Shown one piece after another: positions 1 to 8,285 of a stretch of DNA of 64,000 bases (position 1 is the first letter of the stretch; every line of letters begins with the position of its first letter). This DNA is from Mesobacillus jeotgali (GTDB lineage Bacteria; Bacillota; Bacilli; Bacillales; Cytobacillaceae), in NCBI RefSeq assembly GCF_002874535.1, contig NZ_CP025025.1:3371312-3435311 (forward strand), read 5' to 3'. Below the pieces are notes generated by a model. It was not told the origin of the DNA and did not search any database. It saw only the letters and a program-made list of their open reading frames with translations. The translations under genes and the position numbers were made by a program.

Positions 1-132
1 AACGGCACCTATCATCAAAGCTGCCCCTGTTAATCTCAACACTCCATTTCCGAATGAACTGAGTTGATCAATGGTTGAACCAACCAGAATACTGCCAATA
101 AAAATAAATATAATCGTGATTAATAACCTCAT
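1..132 (-). CDS. Small membrane protein, 3' part off the window
   Basis: The first 44 codons of a minus-strand gene that leaves the window at base 1. It reads MRLLITIIFIFIGSILVG and then a second hydrophobic stretch (LRLTGAALMIGAV), so it looks like a small integral membrane protein with at least two short segments. The start is supported by an AAAGGAGG site just upstream, inside the end of the acetyltransferase gene, and by an ATGA overlap with that gene's stop codon, which implies translational coupling. Family not recognised. Confidence 0.6.
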   Translation of the reverse strand, partial: MRLLITIIFIFIGSILVGSTIDQLSSFGNGVLRLTGAALMIGAV

Positions 133-653
133 TTATCCTCCTTTTGAAGCTTTTTTCCCATAATGATATATGATTCTTCATCACCATTTGGATAAAAGGC
201 CTCATTTATAACAGTCCATCCCAAGTTTGCATAAAGACTGCGGGCAGGAGCATTATTAGATTGCGTTGTTAGCACCGCATTCTTATGTTCTACACCATCT
301 ATTAACCGGGTTACCAGCTGTTTTGCCAGCCCTTGATTCCTGAATGCAGGATGCACCCCCAATTCAACGAACTCAAAACAATCCTCTAACCAGTTTTGAT
401 ACTCTTCAGGGTTGAACGCTTTCGACAGCAATCCATGATAATACTGACCCGGTTGAGAAAAGTAACCATAAGCATAACCAGCCACTTCCTCCTGCTCAGA
501 AATTGCCACAAACCCTCTATAGCCGTCATAGCCTGCATGCCTTACCACTCGATCACTAATGGAACGATCTTCTTGATACCATACTTGTTGGTATAGATTC
601 GCTACTTGGTTCAATAGCTCTTCATCTCTACTAATTTCTTTATACTCAAACAT
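129..653 (-). CDS. GNAT family N-acetyltransferase
   Basis: A 174-residue protein with the GNAT fold signature. The acetyl-CoA pyrophosphate loop is seen as VELGVHPAFRNQGLAKQL (about residues 97-114, with RNQGLA as the Q/RxxGxG/A motif), and the second signature NNAPARSLYANLGW lies at about 133-146. It would move an acetyl group from acetyl-CoA to an amine; the substrate cannot be told from sequence. The start has a GGAGG site. The stop overlaps the start of the next, edge-truncated membrane protein gene, so the two are likely one transcript. Confidence 0.85.
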   Translation of the reverse strand: MFEYKEISRDEELLNQVANLYQQVWYQEDRSISDRVVRHAGYDGYRGFVAISEQEEVAGYAYGYFSQPGQYYHGLLSKAFNPEEYQNWLEDCFEFVELGVHPAFRNQGLAKQLVTRLIDGVEHKNAVLTTQSNNAPARSLYANLGWTVINEAFYPNGDEESYIIMGKKLQKEDK

Positions 654-740
654 ATTTAAAGCCTCCCCCTGTTAATCACTTTCATGGCCAGCTTTATTGA
701 ATACTACCTTTCAAATATCCCTGCCCAGATACAGCTTTAC

Positions 741-1110
741 TTCTGACAGATTTTCTTTTTTACGCTCAAACCTGTCTGAAGTTAGCTCTTCTTCTGACAG
801 CTTTTCTTGTTTTACGCTCAAACCTGTCTGAAGTTAGCTCTTCTTCTGACAGCTTTTCTTGTTTTACGCTTAAACCTGTCTGAAGTTAGCTCTTCTTCTG
901 ACGGCTTTTCTTGTTTTACGCTCAAACATGTCTGAAGTTAGCTCTTCTTCTGACAGCTTTTCTTGTTTACGCTCAAACCTGTCTGAACTTGGCTCTTCTT
1001 TTGACAGCTTTTCTTGTTTTCCTCTCAAACCTGTCTGAACTTGCCTCTACTTTTGACAGCTTTACTCATTTTCGTCTCAAACCTGTCTGAACTCGAACCT
1101 GCTTCTATCC
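741..1110. repeat. Tandem array, about 7 copies, 51-52 bp period
   Basis: TTCTGACAG-type unit starts fall at 741, 792, 844, 896, 948, 999 and 1051, so the spacing is 51 or 52 bp. Each unit carries an imperfect inverted repeat, CTGTCTGAAG ... CTTCTGACAG, separated by about 12 bases, so each could form a hairpin. The copies decay toward the 1100 end. The array fills the gap between the acetyltransferase start (653) and the moaB terminator (about 1208). It encodes no convincing protein. No other signal was seen in 654-740 or 1111-1207. Confidence 0.9.
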
Positions 1111-1207
1111 GGTTCGAGATTGTCCTCTCATAACCACAGCAATCTTCCTTTTATCTGGAAACTCCATACAGTTATTCGACCATGTTTTCTAAATTCCTTT
1201 TTATCCA

Positions 1208-1240
1208 CAAAAAAAGATGAAACTCTAAAAGGTTTCATCT
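1208..1240 (-). terminator. Terminator of the ecsC-like/moaB unit
   Basis: Inverted repeat AGATGAAAC ... GGTTTCATCT at 1215-1240, followed on the minus strand by a run of seven T. It lies 11 bases past the moaB stop codon. Confidence 0.8.
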
Positions 1241-1250
1241 CTGTAATGTA

Positions 1251-1763
1251 TTATAAATCCTTTGTCAGTTCTCTTACCACATGTCCTATCTCCGGTATGA
1301 TCAGCTTTTCCATTGCCAGGCGGACAGCACCAGTTGATCCTGGTGTTGAGAAGACGGCGCGGTCATTCACGACTCCAGCTGCTGCACGCGATAGCAGGGC
1401 AGCCGAACCGATATCCTCGGTATAGCTTAGCATCCGGAAAATCTCACCGAACCCAGGAATTTCTTTTTCAAAAATGCTTTGGACTGTTTCGATTGTGACG
1501 TCTCGTTTGGCAATCCCTGTGCCGCCGTTCGTTAGCACCACGTCAACTTCGGAGTTGCTGCAGCCTTTTATCACTTCAGATTTAATCGGTTCAGCTTCAT
1601 CTTTGACAATCACGTAATCGACGATCTTATGCCCGGCAGCCTCAAGCATTTCCATCATCAGCTTGCCGCTTTTATCTGTATCTGGTGTTCTTGTATCGCT
1701 TACTGTTATGACTTTGCAACGCACCTGGCTTGGTGCAGCTTGTTTATGTTCCTGTGTACTCAT
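1251..1763 (-). CDS. moaB: Molybdenum cofactor biosynthesis protein MoaB
   Basis: A 170-residue cytosolic protein of the MoaB/MogA (MPT-binding) family, which adenylylates molybdopterin during molybdenum cofactor synthesis. Visible motifs: VSDTRT near residue 21, TNGGTG at 78-83 (the phosphate/MPT-binding loop) and STPGSTGAVRLAMEKL near the C-terminus. The length fits the family. It starts 5 bases after the stop of the EcsC-family gene, with its GGAG site inside that gene's end, so the two are cotranscribed. No other molybdopterin genes are in the window. MogA would be the alternative name; the Bacillus context favours MoaB. Confidence 0.92.
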   Translation of the reverse strand: MSTQEHKQAAPSQVRCKVITVSDTRTPDTDKSGKLMMEMLEAAGHKIVDYVIVKDEAEPIKSEVIKGCSNSEVDVVLTNGGTGIAKRDVTIETVQSIFEKEIPGFGEIFRMLSYTEDIGSAALLSRAAAGVVNDRAVFSTPGSTGAVRLAMEKLIIPEIGHVVRELTKDL

Positions 1764-1767
1764 AACT

Positions 1768-2604
1768 CTAAAGTACTCCTTTTTCTTTGAAATATCTCAT
1801 CTGGTAAAACTTATGAGCGAAGTCAGTGACCCTTCTCGTCAATTGATAGTTTGCCCCCGCACCGATCGCCATGCTGATCACCGGCATGCCCTGGACATGC
1901 TTTTTGCGGAACATCAGGATCGCCATCCCCTTAAAGATCTGTTTGATTGGCTGTTCTAGCCATGTCACGTCTGTCAGGTCATCATTGCCTTCATAGAAAT
2001 AATAATCTTCTGCTTGTTCGAGGTCATTCTTCAGCTCTTCCCAGCCAGCGCTCTGCATCCTCGAAGGCATTGTCGCAGTATGGAAAACCTTCAATGCGAC
2101 CATCATTTCAAATGGAGTATTCACTTCGAATCCATAGGTCATCGCAACCAGTTGGACAATCCGCAAATTAATGACTGCCATTGCCGGCATATCTGCTCCT
2201 AGCACAAGATTTCCTCCACTCCCTGACATACCACCCTGGACGAAGGAATAGAGTCTGTGGCGGGCAATTTGCTGCCTTGCAATGAACTCAAGCTGTTCAA
2301 TCGGCAGCTCTCTTAAATCCTGAATGGTTTCAAGGTCAGGCTGAAAAACTCGCCCTGCTGAAAGAATCCTTTCCTTGGCATCCATCTGCAGCTGTGAACC
2401 CTGGATTAGGGAGTGAAGATGGAAAAGCCAGCCGTCGAATAAGGTGAAAAAGCGTTCCTGTACCTCTTCTGGCAAAAGCGAAAAAGATCGTTCAAGATAT
2501 CGATCATACGCTAATTCAAAATCATTCGGTTCATAATCGTAGAGATTGTTTTCCCAAGCACTTAATTCATCCAGCACCTTTTGTTCCCGTTGAGTCAAAG
2601 GCAT
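1768..2604 (-). CDS. EcsC family protein
   Basis: A 278-residue protein resembling the EcsC family, best seen in the central GADMPAMAVINLRIVQLVAMTYGF region followed by a conserved hydrophobic core (IKQIFKGMAILMFRKK) and a C-terminal MAIGAGANYQLT stretch. The family's biochemical role is not well established; ecsC itself was named for its place next to an ABC transporter. The start MPLTQREQK was chosen because GGAGG lies 8 bases upstream. A longer reading that begins at 2685 would translate a fragment of a dispersed repeat (2651-2692) and is unlikely. First gene of an operon with moaB. Confidence 0.8.
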   Translation of the reverse strand: MPLTQREQKVLDELSAWENNLYDYEPNDFELAYDRYLERSFSLLPEEVQERFFTLFDGWLFHLHSLIQGSQLQMDAKERILSAGRVFQPDLETIQDLRELPIEQLEFIARQQIARHRLYSFVQGGMSGSGGNLVLGADMPAMAVINLRIVQLVAMTYGFEVNTPFEMMVALKVFHTATMPSRMQSAGWEELKNDLEQAEDYYFYEGNDDLTDVTWLEQPIKQIFKGMAILMFRKKHVQGMPVISMAIGAGANYQLTRRVTDFAHKFYQMRYFKEKGVL

Positions 2605-2650
2605 TGAAAAACCTCCAGCATATCTGAATTTTCTTCCAGTATAGCACAAG

Positions 2651-2692
2651 AAAAGCCGAAGCGCCTCGGTCAGTCCCGCTAGCACATTCAGC
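2651..2692 (+). repeat. Deleted copy of the ~115-bp dispersed repeat
   Basis: The segment begins AGCGCCTCGGTCAGTCCCG and ends near CTAGC...AGCT, matching the left and right ends of the dispersed element seen at 4176, 21852 and 57508 but lacking its centre. It lies between the EcsC-family gene and the ackA terminator. Confidence 0.6.
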
Positions 2693-2720
2693 TAATAACA
2701 AACCAAAATTCCCGATCCAC

Positions 2721-2752
2721 ATTAAAAGGCAGAAGCTTATTCGCTTCTGCCT
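2721..2752 (-). terminator. ackA terminator
   Basis: Perfect 10-bp stem AGGCAGAAGC / GCTTCTGCCT at 2727-2752 with a short T-rich stretch after it on the minus strand, just past the ackA stop. Confidence 0.8.
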
Positions 2753-2762
2753 GAAATATGAT

Positions 2763-3950
2763 TTATTTTGCTAAACGCACAACATCTCGAGCAATCATAA
2801 CTTCCTCATCTGTCGGGATGACCATAACTTTTACTGGAGAGTGCGGGTAACTGATGAATGCTTCTTCTCCGCGCACTTTGTTCAAAGCTGGATCCCAGTA
2901 GATTCCCATAAACTCAAGTCCTTGTAATACACGGGCACGGATTGCCGAACTGTTTTCTCCAATACCTGCAGTAAAGATGATTGCGTCCACACCGCACATG
3001 CGTGCTGCATATGAACCGATGTATTTATGGATTCTGTCCGCGAAAACTTTCAGTGCAAGCTCTGCACGTTCATTTCCTTTTTCCGCTTCGTCTTCAATGT
3101 CGCGAAGGTCACTTGAGAATCCGGAAACGCCAAGCATACCGCTCTCTTTGTTCAGGACGTCCAGTACTTCATCAGCAGTTTTATCTGTTTTTTCCATGAT
3201 GTATGGAATCAAGGCAGGGTCAATGTTACCTGAACGAGTTCCCATCGTCACGCCTGCAAGCGGAGTGAATCCCATGGATGTATCGATAGATTTACCGCCT
3301 TCAATTGCTGCGATACTTGCACCATTTCCAAGGTGACAGGAAATCAGGCGCAGATGCTCAACAGGACGGCCAAGCATTTCAGCTGCACGCTGGGAAACAT
3401 ACTTGTGTGATGTACCATGGAAGCCGTACTTACGGATTCCGTACTTTTTATAGTAGTCGTATGGAAGACTGTAAAGGAAAGAGTTTTCAGGCATTGTCTG
3501 ATGGAAAGCTGTATCAAACACAGCAATCGCAGGAACATTCGGGAGCACTTGCTGGAATGCACGGATACCAGTTAAGTTAGCTGGATTGTGCAGTGGCGCG
3601 AGCTCTGAAAGCTCTTCGATTTTTTGTAAAACCTCTTCGGTGATCATTACAGAATCACTGAACTCTTCTCCGCCATGAACAACACGGTGGCCGATTCCTT
3701 CGATTTCATCAAGTGACTGGATTATTCCCAAAGACGTCAGTTTATCAAGAAGGATTTTTACCGCTACCTCATGATTGGGGATATCAGTAACTTCCTTATT
3801 CTTTTCTCCATTTACAGAAATAGTAAAGATTGAATCCTTAAGACCAATTCTTTCTACAATGCCTTTAGTGATAACTTCTTCGCTTGGCATTTCGAATAAT
3901 TGGAACTTAAGTGACGAACTGCCGGCATTGATTGCAATTATTTTAGACAT
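2763..3950 (-). CDS. ackA: Acetate kinase
   Basis: A 395-residue acetate kinase, converting acetyl phosphate and ADP to acetate and ATP in overflow metabolism. The ASKHA fold motifs are complete: [10 protein letters not shown] at the N-terminus, GHRVVHGGE near residue 90, [11 protein letters not shown] near 145, FHGTSHKYV near 180, [11 protein letters not shown] (catalytic Arg) and FTAGIGENS near 330. Length is usual. The start has an AAAGGAG site. In B. subtilis this gene is activated by CcpA; I looked for a cre site in 3951-4175 and found none convincing. It works opposite to AcsA (30039-31757). Confidence 0.97.
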   Translation of the reverse strand: MSKIIAINAGSSSLKFQLFEMPSEEVITKGIVERIGLKDSIFTISVNGEKNKEVTDIPNHEVAVKILLDKLTSLGIIQSLDEIEGIGHRVVHGGEEFSDSVMITEEVLQKIEELSELAPLHNPANLTGIRAFQQVLPNVPAIAVFDTAFHQTMPENSFLYSLPYDYYKKYGIRKYGFHGTSHKYVSQRAAEMLGRPVEHLRLISCHLGNGASIAAIEGGKSIDTSMGFTPLAGVTMGTRSGNIDPALIPYIMEKTDKTADEVLDVLNKESGMLGVSGFSSDLRDIEDEAEKGNERAELALKVFADRIHKYIGSYAARMCGVDAIIFTAGIGENSSAIRARVLQGLEFMGIYWDPALNKVRGEEAFISYPHSPVKVMVIPTDEEVMIARDVVRLAK

Positions 3951-4175
3951 TTGTACCGCTCCTTTTATATAACAACCTGATTAAAAATACAGTGAAATAG
4001 TACACCATTATTGTGTGCCACAGGCTGCAATTATATCTCTCATTTTCCCATTTAAACACTGTCTTTTTCACATTTCAAGCAAAGCTTTTCCAAACGGGAA
4101 ATGAGTTTTTATTCAGATACTTCTAATGATTAGAAAAAAATATTGCCATGTTTTATATACCCGAAACAAAGAAGA
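3951..4175. other. ackA upstream region, no clear element
   Basis: This AT-rich gap holds the ackA ribosome binding site and must hold its promoter, but no -35/-10 pair or cre site meets a reasonable standard on inspection. No ORF or RNA gene is supported here. Confidence 0.4.
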
Positions 4176-4289
4176 AAAGCGCAAGCGCCTTGGTCAGCCC
4201 CGACAAGCGCTGAAGGGCCTGACAGTGAAGTCGTTCTTTGACTTCATAGGGAGGACCGAAGCGTCTCGAGGGGCTAGGCGCTGAAGCTA
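4176..4289 (+). repeat. Dispersed ~115-bp repeat, copy A
   Basis: Begins GCGCAAGCGCCTTGGTCAGC, contains TGAAGTCGTTCTTTGACTTCA (7-bp stem, 7-base loop) and ends GAGGGGCTAGGCGCTGAAGCT. The ends are partly complementary to each other (AGCGCCT with AGGCGCT, AGCCCC with GGGGCT), so the whole element could fold into one branched hairpin. Same orientation as copies at 21852, 49197 and 57508. Confidence 0.85.
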
Positions 4290-4325
4290 CAAAACGAAAA
4301 AAGAACCGGTAATGCAGCCGGTTCT
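4290..4325 (-). terminator. ytxK terminator
   Basis: Stem AGAACCGG / CCGGTTCT at 4302-4325 followed on the minus strand by TTTTTTCGTTTT. The stop codon of ytxK lies in the stem. Confidence 0.85.
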
Positions 4326-5319
4326 ATTGCTGTAGATTTTTATTTTCGTTATACCATTGATCGATTTTATTCAGCATCCTGTTCACGGCTGCTCCGTCCG
4401 ATAGTTTAGGAAGCTCGGCAAGGAGTGCCTGTTTTGGTGCTTTCACTTCTTCACCGTTTTTCTGTAGTATAAGGATACTTTTAGCTGCCTGCTTGTTTTT
4501 AAACAATGAAGCTGGAAGCTGTAAAACACCCTGGACAATCAAATGGTTTTTAATGAACTCATGAAGCATTGGGGCTTGTTCACTTTCAAAAAGACCATTA
4601 GGAATCATGAAGAACAAATACCCGCCTTCTTTCACGTGCTTCGTACTTTGCTCGATAAACATGTGATGAGAGTATGTATGGCCTTCTTTTGCTTTTACTT
4701 CATATTGTTCCGCTCTGAGGTCATTAGGATAGTAGCCCACTGGAAGGTCACAAATGACCGCATCTGCCGGATCAACAAACAATGGTTCAAGACTGTCCTG
4801 ATTGAAAAACTCGACCGGATGCTTCTGAAGGTTGGCATTCACGAAAGCCAGACGGATCAGCAGGTCATCAATCTCAACACCGACAGATTCGATTTCCTTG
4901 TCAATCTGCTGGTTCAATACCGTAGCAAGAAGGTTTCCAGTTCCGACCGCAGGGTCAAGCAACCTGAATGACTTCTTGGCAACAAACTTATTGACTAGGT
5001 AGCCAATGAACATGCCGACAGAATCAGGTGTCATTTGATGGTTCGGCTGGGTATGCTCCTTCATTCCCTTTAAAATCGCAAGCTGGAAGCCTTTGCGAAT
5101 TTCTTCATTGCTAAAAGAATCAAGGTTAATCTCCTTATATACTTTTTCAAGCCGTTTCTTTGTGACTTCATTCAGTTCGTCTTGGAGCACTGTGCCCTGG
5201 AACATGTTTTCCCCGCTTTCAGCCAGCGCTTCCAAATATGTACATGATAACTCTTCTTTTAAAATATCTGCAGTTGTATTGAATGCAGTAAATAATTGTT
5301 CGACCGGAGTCATACTCAC
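4324..5319 (-). CDS. ytxK: Class I SAM-dependent methyltransferase, YtxK-like
   Basis: About 330 residues resembling an N6-adenine type methyltransferase domain: the SAM-binding motif I DPAVGTGNLLATVL near residue 120 and the DPPF-like catalytic motif as ICDLPVGYYPND near 190, then a C-terminal substrate region. There is no target-recognition domain and no restriction partner nearby. The order ackA-ytxK-tpx is that of B. subtilis, where YtxK's target is not established. Start: GTG at 5319 sits 7 bases from GGAGG; ATG at 5313 is the alternative. Translation further upstream would run into unlikely sequence. Confidence 0.85.
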   Translation of the reverse strand: MSMTPVEQLFTAFNTTADILKEELSCTYLEALAESGENMFQGTVLQDELNEVTKKRLEKVYKEINLDSFSNEEIRKGFQLAILKGMKEHTQPNHQMTPDSVGMFIGYLVNKFVAKKSFRLLDPAVGTGNLLATVLNQQIDKEIESVGVEIDDLLIRLAFVNANLQKHPVEFFNQDSLEPLFVDPADAVICDLPVGYYPNDLRAEQYEVKAKEGHTYSHHMFIEQSTKHVKEGGYLFFMIPNGLFESEQAPMLHEFIKNHLIVQGVLQLPASLFKNKQAAKSILILQKNGEEVKAPKQALLAELPKLSDGAAVNRMLNKIDQWYNENKNLQQ

Positions 5320-5420
5320 TTTTCTTCCTCCTGATTTGAATAGATATTTATATATTTTAGACCTGTTTTGCTCTGTGTACAAGGTATATGGTCGGAAAGG
5401 GGGCGGATTGTGCAGAGAAT

Positions 5421-5580
5421 CTATCGGACACTTTTCTCGTTCTCCGCCTCCTGTTTGTCCGATAGAACCTTACTATCGGACACTTTTCTCGTTCTGCGCC
5501 TTCTGTTTATCCGATAGAGCCTTCCTATCGGACACGGACTCATCTCTCGTTCCCTGCTTCACATTTGTCCGTTTGGCCAA
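5421..5580. repeat. Palindromic array, 3 units, 52 bp period
   Basis: TATCGGACAC starts at 5422, 5474 and 5526, an exact 52-bp period. The first two units end in GTTTGTCCGATAG / GTTTATCCGATAG, so each is bounded by the inverted pair CTATCGGACA / TGTCCGATAG (10-bp arms). The third unit is partly decayed (TTGTCCG at about 5565). It fills the gap between ytxK and the tpx terminator. Confidence 0.85.
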
Positions 5581-5613
5581 AATGAAATCGTAAAAATTCA
5601 CACATTCCTATTA

Positions 5614-5653
5614 TCAAAGCAAAACAAGCCGCAGGTTTTTTCTGCGGCTTGTT
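5614..5653 (-). terminator. tpx terminator
   Basis: Perfect 12-bp stem AACAAGCCGCAG / CTGCGGCTTGTT at 5622-5653, followed on the minus strand by TTTTGCTTTG. Confidence 0.85.
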
Positions 5654-5667
5654 CACTGGTTGTAATA

Positions 5668-6168
5668 TTAGTTTGCTTTCTTTGCAGCTTCTACTGCTGC
5701 TTCGTAGTTAGGGTGGTCTGTTGCTTCGCTCACATACTCAACGTATGATACTTTGTCGTTTGAATCAACAACAAATACTGCGCGTGCAAGCAGGCGAAGT
5801 TCCTTGATTGCTACTCCGTAAGCTTCACCGAATGAAAGCTCGCGGTGGTCTGATAGAGTCTGGACATTTTCGATTCCAGCCGCACCACACCAGCGCTTTT
5901 GCGCGAAAGGAAGGTCCACGCTTACTGTCAAAATCTTAACGTTATCAAGGTTTGCAGCTTCTTCATTGAAACGGCGAGTCTGTGCATCACAAACTCCTGT
6001 GTCAATTGAAGGAACAACGCTGATCAAACGTACTTGTCCTTTAGAATCCTGAAGTGTGACTTCAGAAAGATCGTTTGCAAGCACTTTGAAATCCGGTGCC
6101 TGGTCTCCAACCTTTACTTCATTTCCTAACAATGTAACTGGGTTCCCCTTAAATGTAACAGATGCCAT
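5668..6168 (-). CDS. tpx: Thiol peroxidase
   Basis: A 166-residue atypical two-Cys peroxiredoxin of the Tpx type, reducing hydroperoxides with thioredoxin in the cytosol. The peroxidatic cysteine is C60 in [12 protein letters not shown] and the resolving cysteine is C94 in KRWCGAAG; both are present with family spacing. Length is usual. A strong GGAGG lies upstream. A TATAAT box is seen at about 45 bases before the start but no good -35, so expression may need an activator. It is flanked by terminators and is probably monocistronic. Confidence 0.97.
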   Translation of the reverse strand: MASVTFKGNPVTLLGNEVKVGDQAPDFKVLANDLSEVTLQDSKGQVRLISVVPSIDTGVCDAQTRRFNEEAANLDNVKILTVSVDLPFAQKRWCGAAGIENVQTLSDHRELSFGEAYGVAIKELRLLARAVFVVDSNDKVSYVEYVSEATDHPNYEAAVEAAKKAN

Positions 6169-6277
6169 ACCTGCTCATCCTCCTTGTCCATTATATGTAC
6201 AGTGTTAATATATCTTTTAAAGAATTTTTTTGCAATTATTTTACTGTAAGGAGACCAAGATGCAACATACATAGCTA

Positions 6278-6306
6278 AGCTGCCTTTCCGCTGGAAAAGG
6301 CAGCTT
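6278..6306. other. Strong hairpin without T-tract between ytfJ and tpx
   Basis: AAGCTGCCTTTCC and GGAAAAGGCAGCTT are near-perfect inverted copies with almost no loop. Neither strand has a T run after it, so it does not look like a standard intrinsic terminator for ytfJ, whose stop codon lies about 45 bases away. Confidence 0.5.
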
Positions 6307-6351
6307 CCTGCTAAATAGTTGGTTTTCCCATTACTTAGTGAATTCACCTGC

Positions 6352-6864
6352 TTATAAATCCAGGTCTGTTTTCGGACCGTTGTAATCAGACTGAGACTGG
6401 CCTTGGTTTTTATTCTGGCTGCCATCCTGGCTATTCTGGTCTTTCTTTGACATCATTTGCTGGATTTTTTCAACAGCCTGTGGAGCCAGATCAAGTATTT
6501 TCTCGTACAAATGTGTATTTTCATCAAGGTGAAGCATTTTTACACCCTTAGAGTTGACGATCAAGAAAGCAATTGGCGTAATTGAAACACCGCCACCGCT
6601 ACCTCCTCCGAATGGATGCTGGGAACCTCCAGACTGTCCTCCTGAGCCACCAGAACCGCCAGAGCCACCGGATCCTCCTTTAGAGCTTTCCAAAACAAAT
6701 TCACTTCCACCAGCGGCAAAACCGAAACCTACCTTTGAAACTGTCAGGATCACACTTCCATCCGGTGTTTCTACTGGGTCTCCAATGATTGTGTTAACAT
6801 CAATCATTTCTTTCAAGCTTTCCATGGCAGTTGTCATTAATCCTTGAATTGGATGGTCGGACAT
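6352..6864 (-). CDS. ytfJ: GerW family sporulation protein YtfJ
   Basis: A 170-residue protein of the GerW/YtfJ family. The N-terminal part (HPIQGLMTTAMESLKEMIDVNTIIGDPVETPDG) is the family signature; then comes a Gly-Ser low-complexity stretch (GGSGGSGG repeats, about residues 63-92) and the conserved GVSITPIAFLIVN segment. The tail is Asn/Gln/Ser rich. In B. subtilis the related protein is made during sporulation and affects spore germination; the molecular role is not settled. It follows ytfI after 18 bases, so ytfI-ytfJ form a transcription unit. Confidence 0.93.
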   Translation of the reverse strand: MSDHPIQGLMTTAMESLKEMIDVNTIIGDPVETPDGSVILTVSKVGFGFAAGGSEFVLESSKGGSGGSGGSGGSGGQSGGSQHPFGGGSGGGVSITPIAFLIVNSKGVKMLHLDENTHLYEKILDLAPQAVEKIQQMMSKKDQNSQDGSQNKNQGQSQSDYNGPKTDLDL

Positions 6865-6882
6865 TCCTGTTTCCTCCTTATT

Positions 6883-7578
6883 TTAGACAGAATTAGTATT
6901 ATCACCGGAAAGAGCGGATAATGGCTTTGATTTAAATTCTGGCCAGCCGCCCTTCCAATATTTAACCAGCTTTATTCCTGCTAAAATAGCATGCCCGACT
7001 CTGACTTGAATCATACATTTAAAACTAGTAATTGAAACAGTTTGCTGGAAGCTAGGTGTAATCGTCATGACAGGCATTTCTTTCATTTTCATATAGTTGC
7101 TTAGAAGCCCAATAACACCGCCTTTGACTGCCCAAAAAGCACCAGTAATCACAGCTGTTGCTGCTGCATCCGATACGCCTACCATAGTGTGCCATTCAAT
7201 ATTCCGAATCGTAACCTTCTTTAAAAAATTCCGGACGATTTTGTGGAGACCGGCGATGTGGGTAATCATCTGCCTGATATCATGCAGGCTATCAAGTAAA
7301 TCATTTTTATCAACCTGAGTTGTTTTTTGTTGTTTCATATTTTCATCGGGACCTGTTTTAACTTTTTGCTCTGCGATGATTGTGGGAGAATTATCATCAA
7401 TTTTTACTACAGGAACTTCTATCTTAAACTTGAATAATCCTCCCCATGCCTTAATTGTCACCTTAAAATGATCGTTATCATTGCCGTGGAAATAATCTAA
7501 AAAAATCTTAACTTTAGTAAAAAGGATTATAAGTACAAGCACCGTGAGAAGCAGTATGGCAAGCAGCACCCATTTCAT
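6883..7578 (-). CDS. ytfI: DUF2953 domain-containing protein YtfI
   Basis: About 231 residues: one N-terminal membrane segment (WVLLAILLLTVLVLIILF), then an outer or lumenal domain of the DUF2953 family ending in the conserved SFKCMIQVRVGHAILAGIKLVKYWKGG region. Function unknown. Its constant pairing with ytfJ in Bacillus suggests a sporulation link. Start choice: the ATG at 7578 has GGAGG only 3 bases away, and an in-frame TTG at 7590 is the alternative. Confidence 0.85.
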   Translation of the reverse strand: MKWVLLAILLLTVLVLIILFTKVKIFLDYFHGNDNDHFKVTIKAWGGLFKFKIEVPVVKIDDNSPTIIAEQKVKTGPDENMKQQKTTQVDKNDLLDSLHDIRQMITHIAGLHKIVRNFLKKVTIRNIEWHTMVGVSDAAATAVITGAFWAVKGGVIGLLSNYMKMKEMPVMTITPSFQQTVSITSFKCMIQVRVGHAILAGIKLVKYWKGGWPEFKSKPLSALSGDNTNSV

Positions 7579-7611
7579 CGTCCTCCACAACCTTTCAGCC
7601 TATTATTATCA

Positions 7612-7647
7612 ACAAAAAGGCAAAAAAATAAACCTGCCGCAGCAGGT
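7612..7647 (-). terminator. sppA-yteJ terminator
   Basis: Stem ACCTGC / GCAGGT at 7632-7647 followed on the minus strand by a long T-rich tract. Lies 6 bases past the yteJ stop. Confidence 0.8.
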
Positions 7648-7652
7648 CCATT

Positions 7653-8273
7653 TCATCGTGGTTCATATATGACGGTTGTATCAGCAAACAAATCATGCAG
7701 CCCCTGTTTCTTCTTGGTAAAAGCAACGACCACATACAATACCATAATGGTCGCTGAAATGAAACGGCCGATCCACTCGCGGAAAATAACGGTTCCCCAA
7801 GTAAGACCCTTGCCATCCAGCTCTACCACTTTCAAGCCAAACACCATTTTTCCGAGGGTCTGGCCGAAGTACTTTGTCATTAACACAAAATATAAATAGA
7901 AGACAACAGCTGTCGCGATGGCTATCGGTGAAAGAATCCCATCCTCAATCAACGGTACATCCAGTGCCCGAAACACAGGATTAATGATCATCCGGTTGAT
8001 GCTCCCAATTACAATCAAGTCAAGCAAATAAGCCCAAAAACGTGTCCAGAAACCGGCATAGAGACCAGCGTAAATATGATTCACGGGTTCAGCTTTGTCA
8101 ACTTCATAAACCTCAGGTTGTGGGTAATTGGCAGATTCAGTCTGAGGTACTGGATATTCTGTTTCTGTCCGAAAATGCGACTTAGCATCAGAGATTCCGG
8201 ACCCTTCCATTGCTTCTTTTGGTTCAGATTGAGAGGGTACATTGTCCCGATCTTTAAAATCATCCGAATTCAT
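7653..8273 (-). CDS. yteJ: RDD family membrane protein YteJ
   Basis: A 206-residue protein: a charged N-terminal 70 residues, then the RDD domain with GFWTRFWAYLLDLIVIG, a second segment (IAIATAVVFYLYFVLM), the conserved GQTLGKMVFGLKVV motif and a third hydrophobic segment. RDD proteins are small membrane proteins of mostly unknown role; some take part in ion homeostasis. It starts 13 bases after sppA with GGAGG, so the two are one operon, as in B. subtilis, where YteJ has been linked to control of SppA activity. Confidence 0.92.
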   Translation of the reverse strand: MNSDDFKDRDNVPSQSEPKEAMEGSGISDAKSHFRTETEYPVPQTESANYPQPEVYEVDKAEPVNHIYAGLYAGFWTRFWAYLLDLIVIGSINRMIINPVFRALDVPLIEDGILSPIAIATAVVFYLYFVLMTKYFGQTLGKMVFGLKVVELDGKGLTWGTVIFREWIGRFISATIMVLYVVVAFTKKKQGLHDLFADTTVIYEPR

Positions 8274-8285
8274 ATTTATCCCTCC

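Noticed and set aside
2605-2685. N-terminal extension of the EcsC-family protein
   Set aside because: It would translate a fragment of the dispersed repeat; the internal ATG at 2604 has a good GGAGG site.
4034-4110. cre site before ackA
   Set aside because: The best stretch (around AAAGCTTTTCC) misses several fixed positions of the consensus, so no claim is made even though ackA is a known CcpA target.
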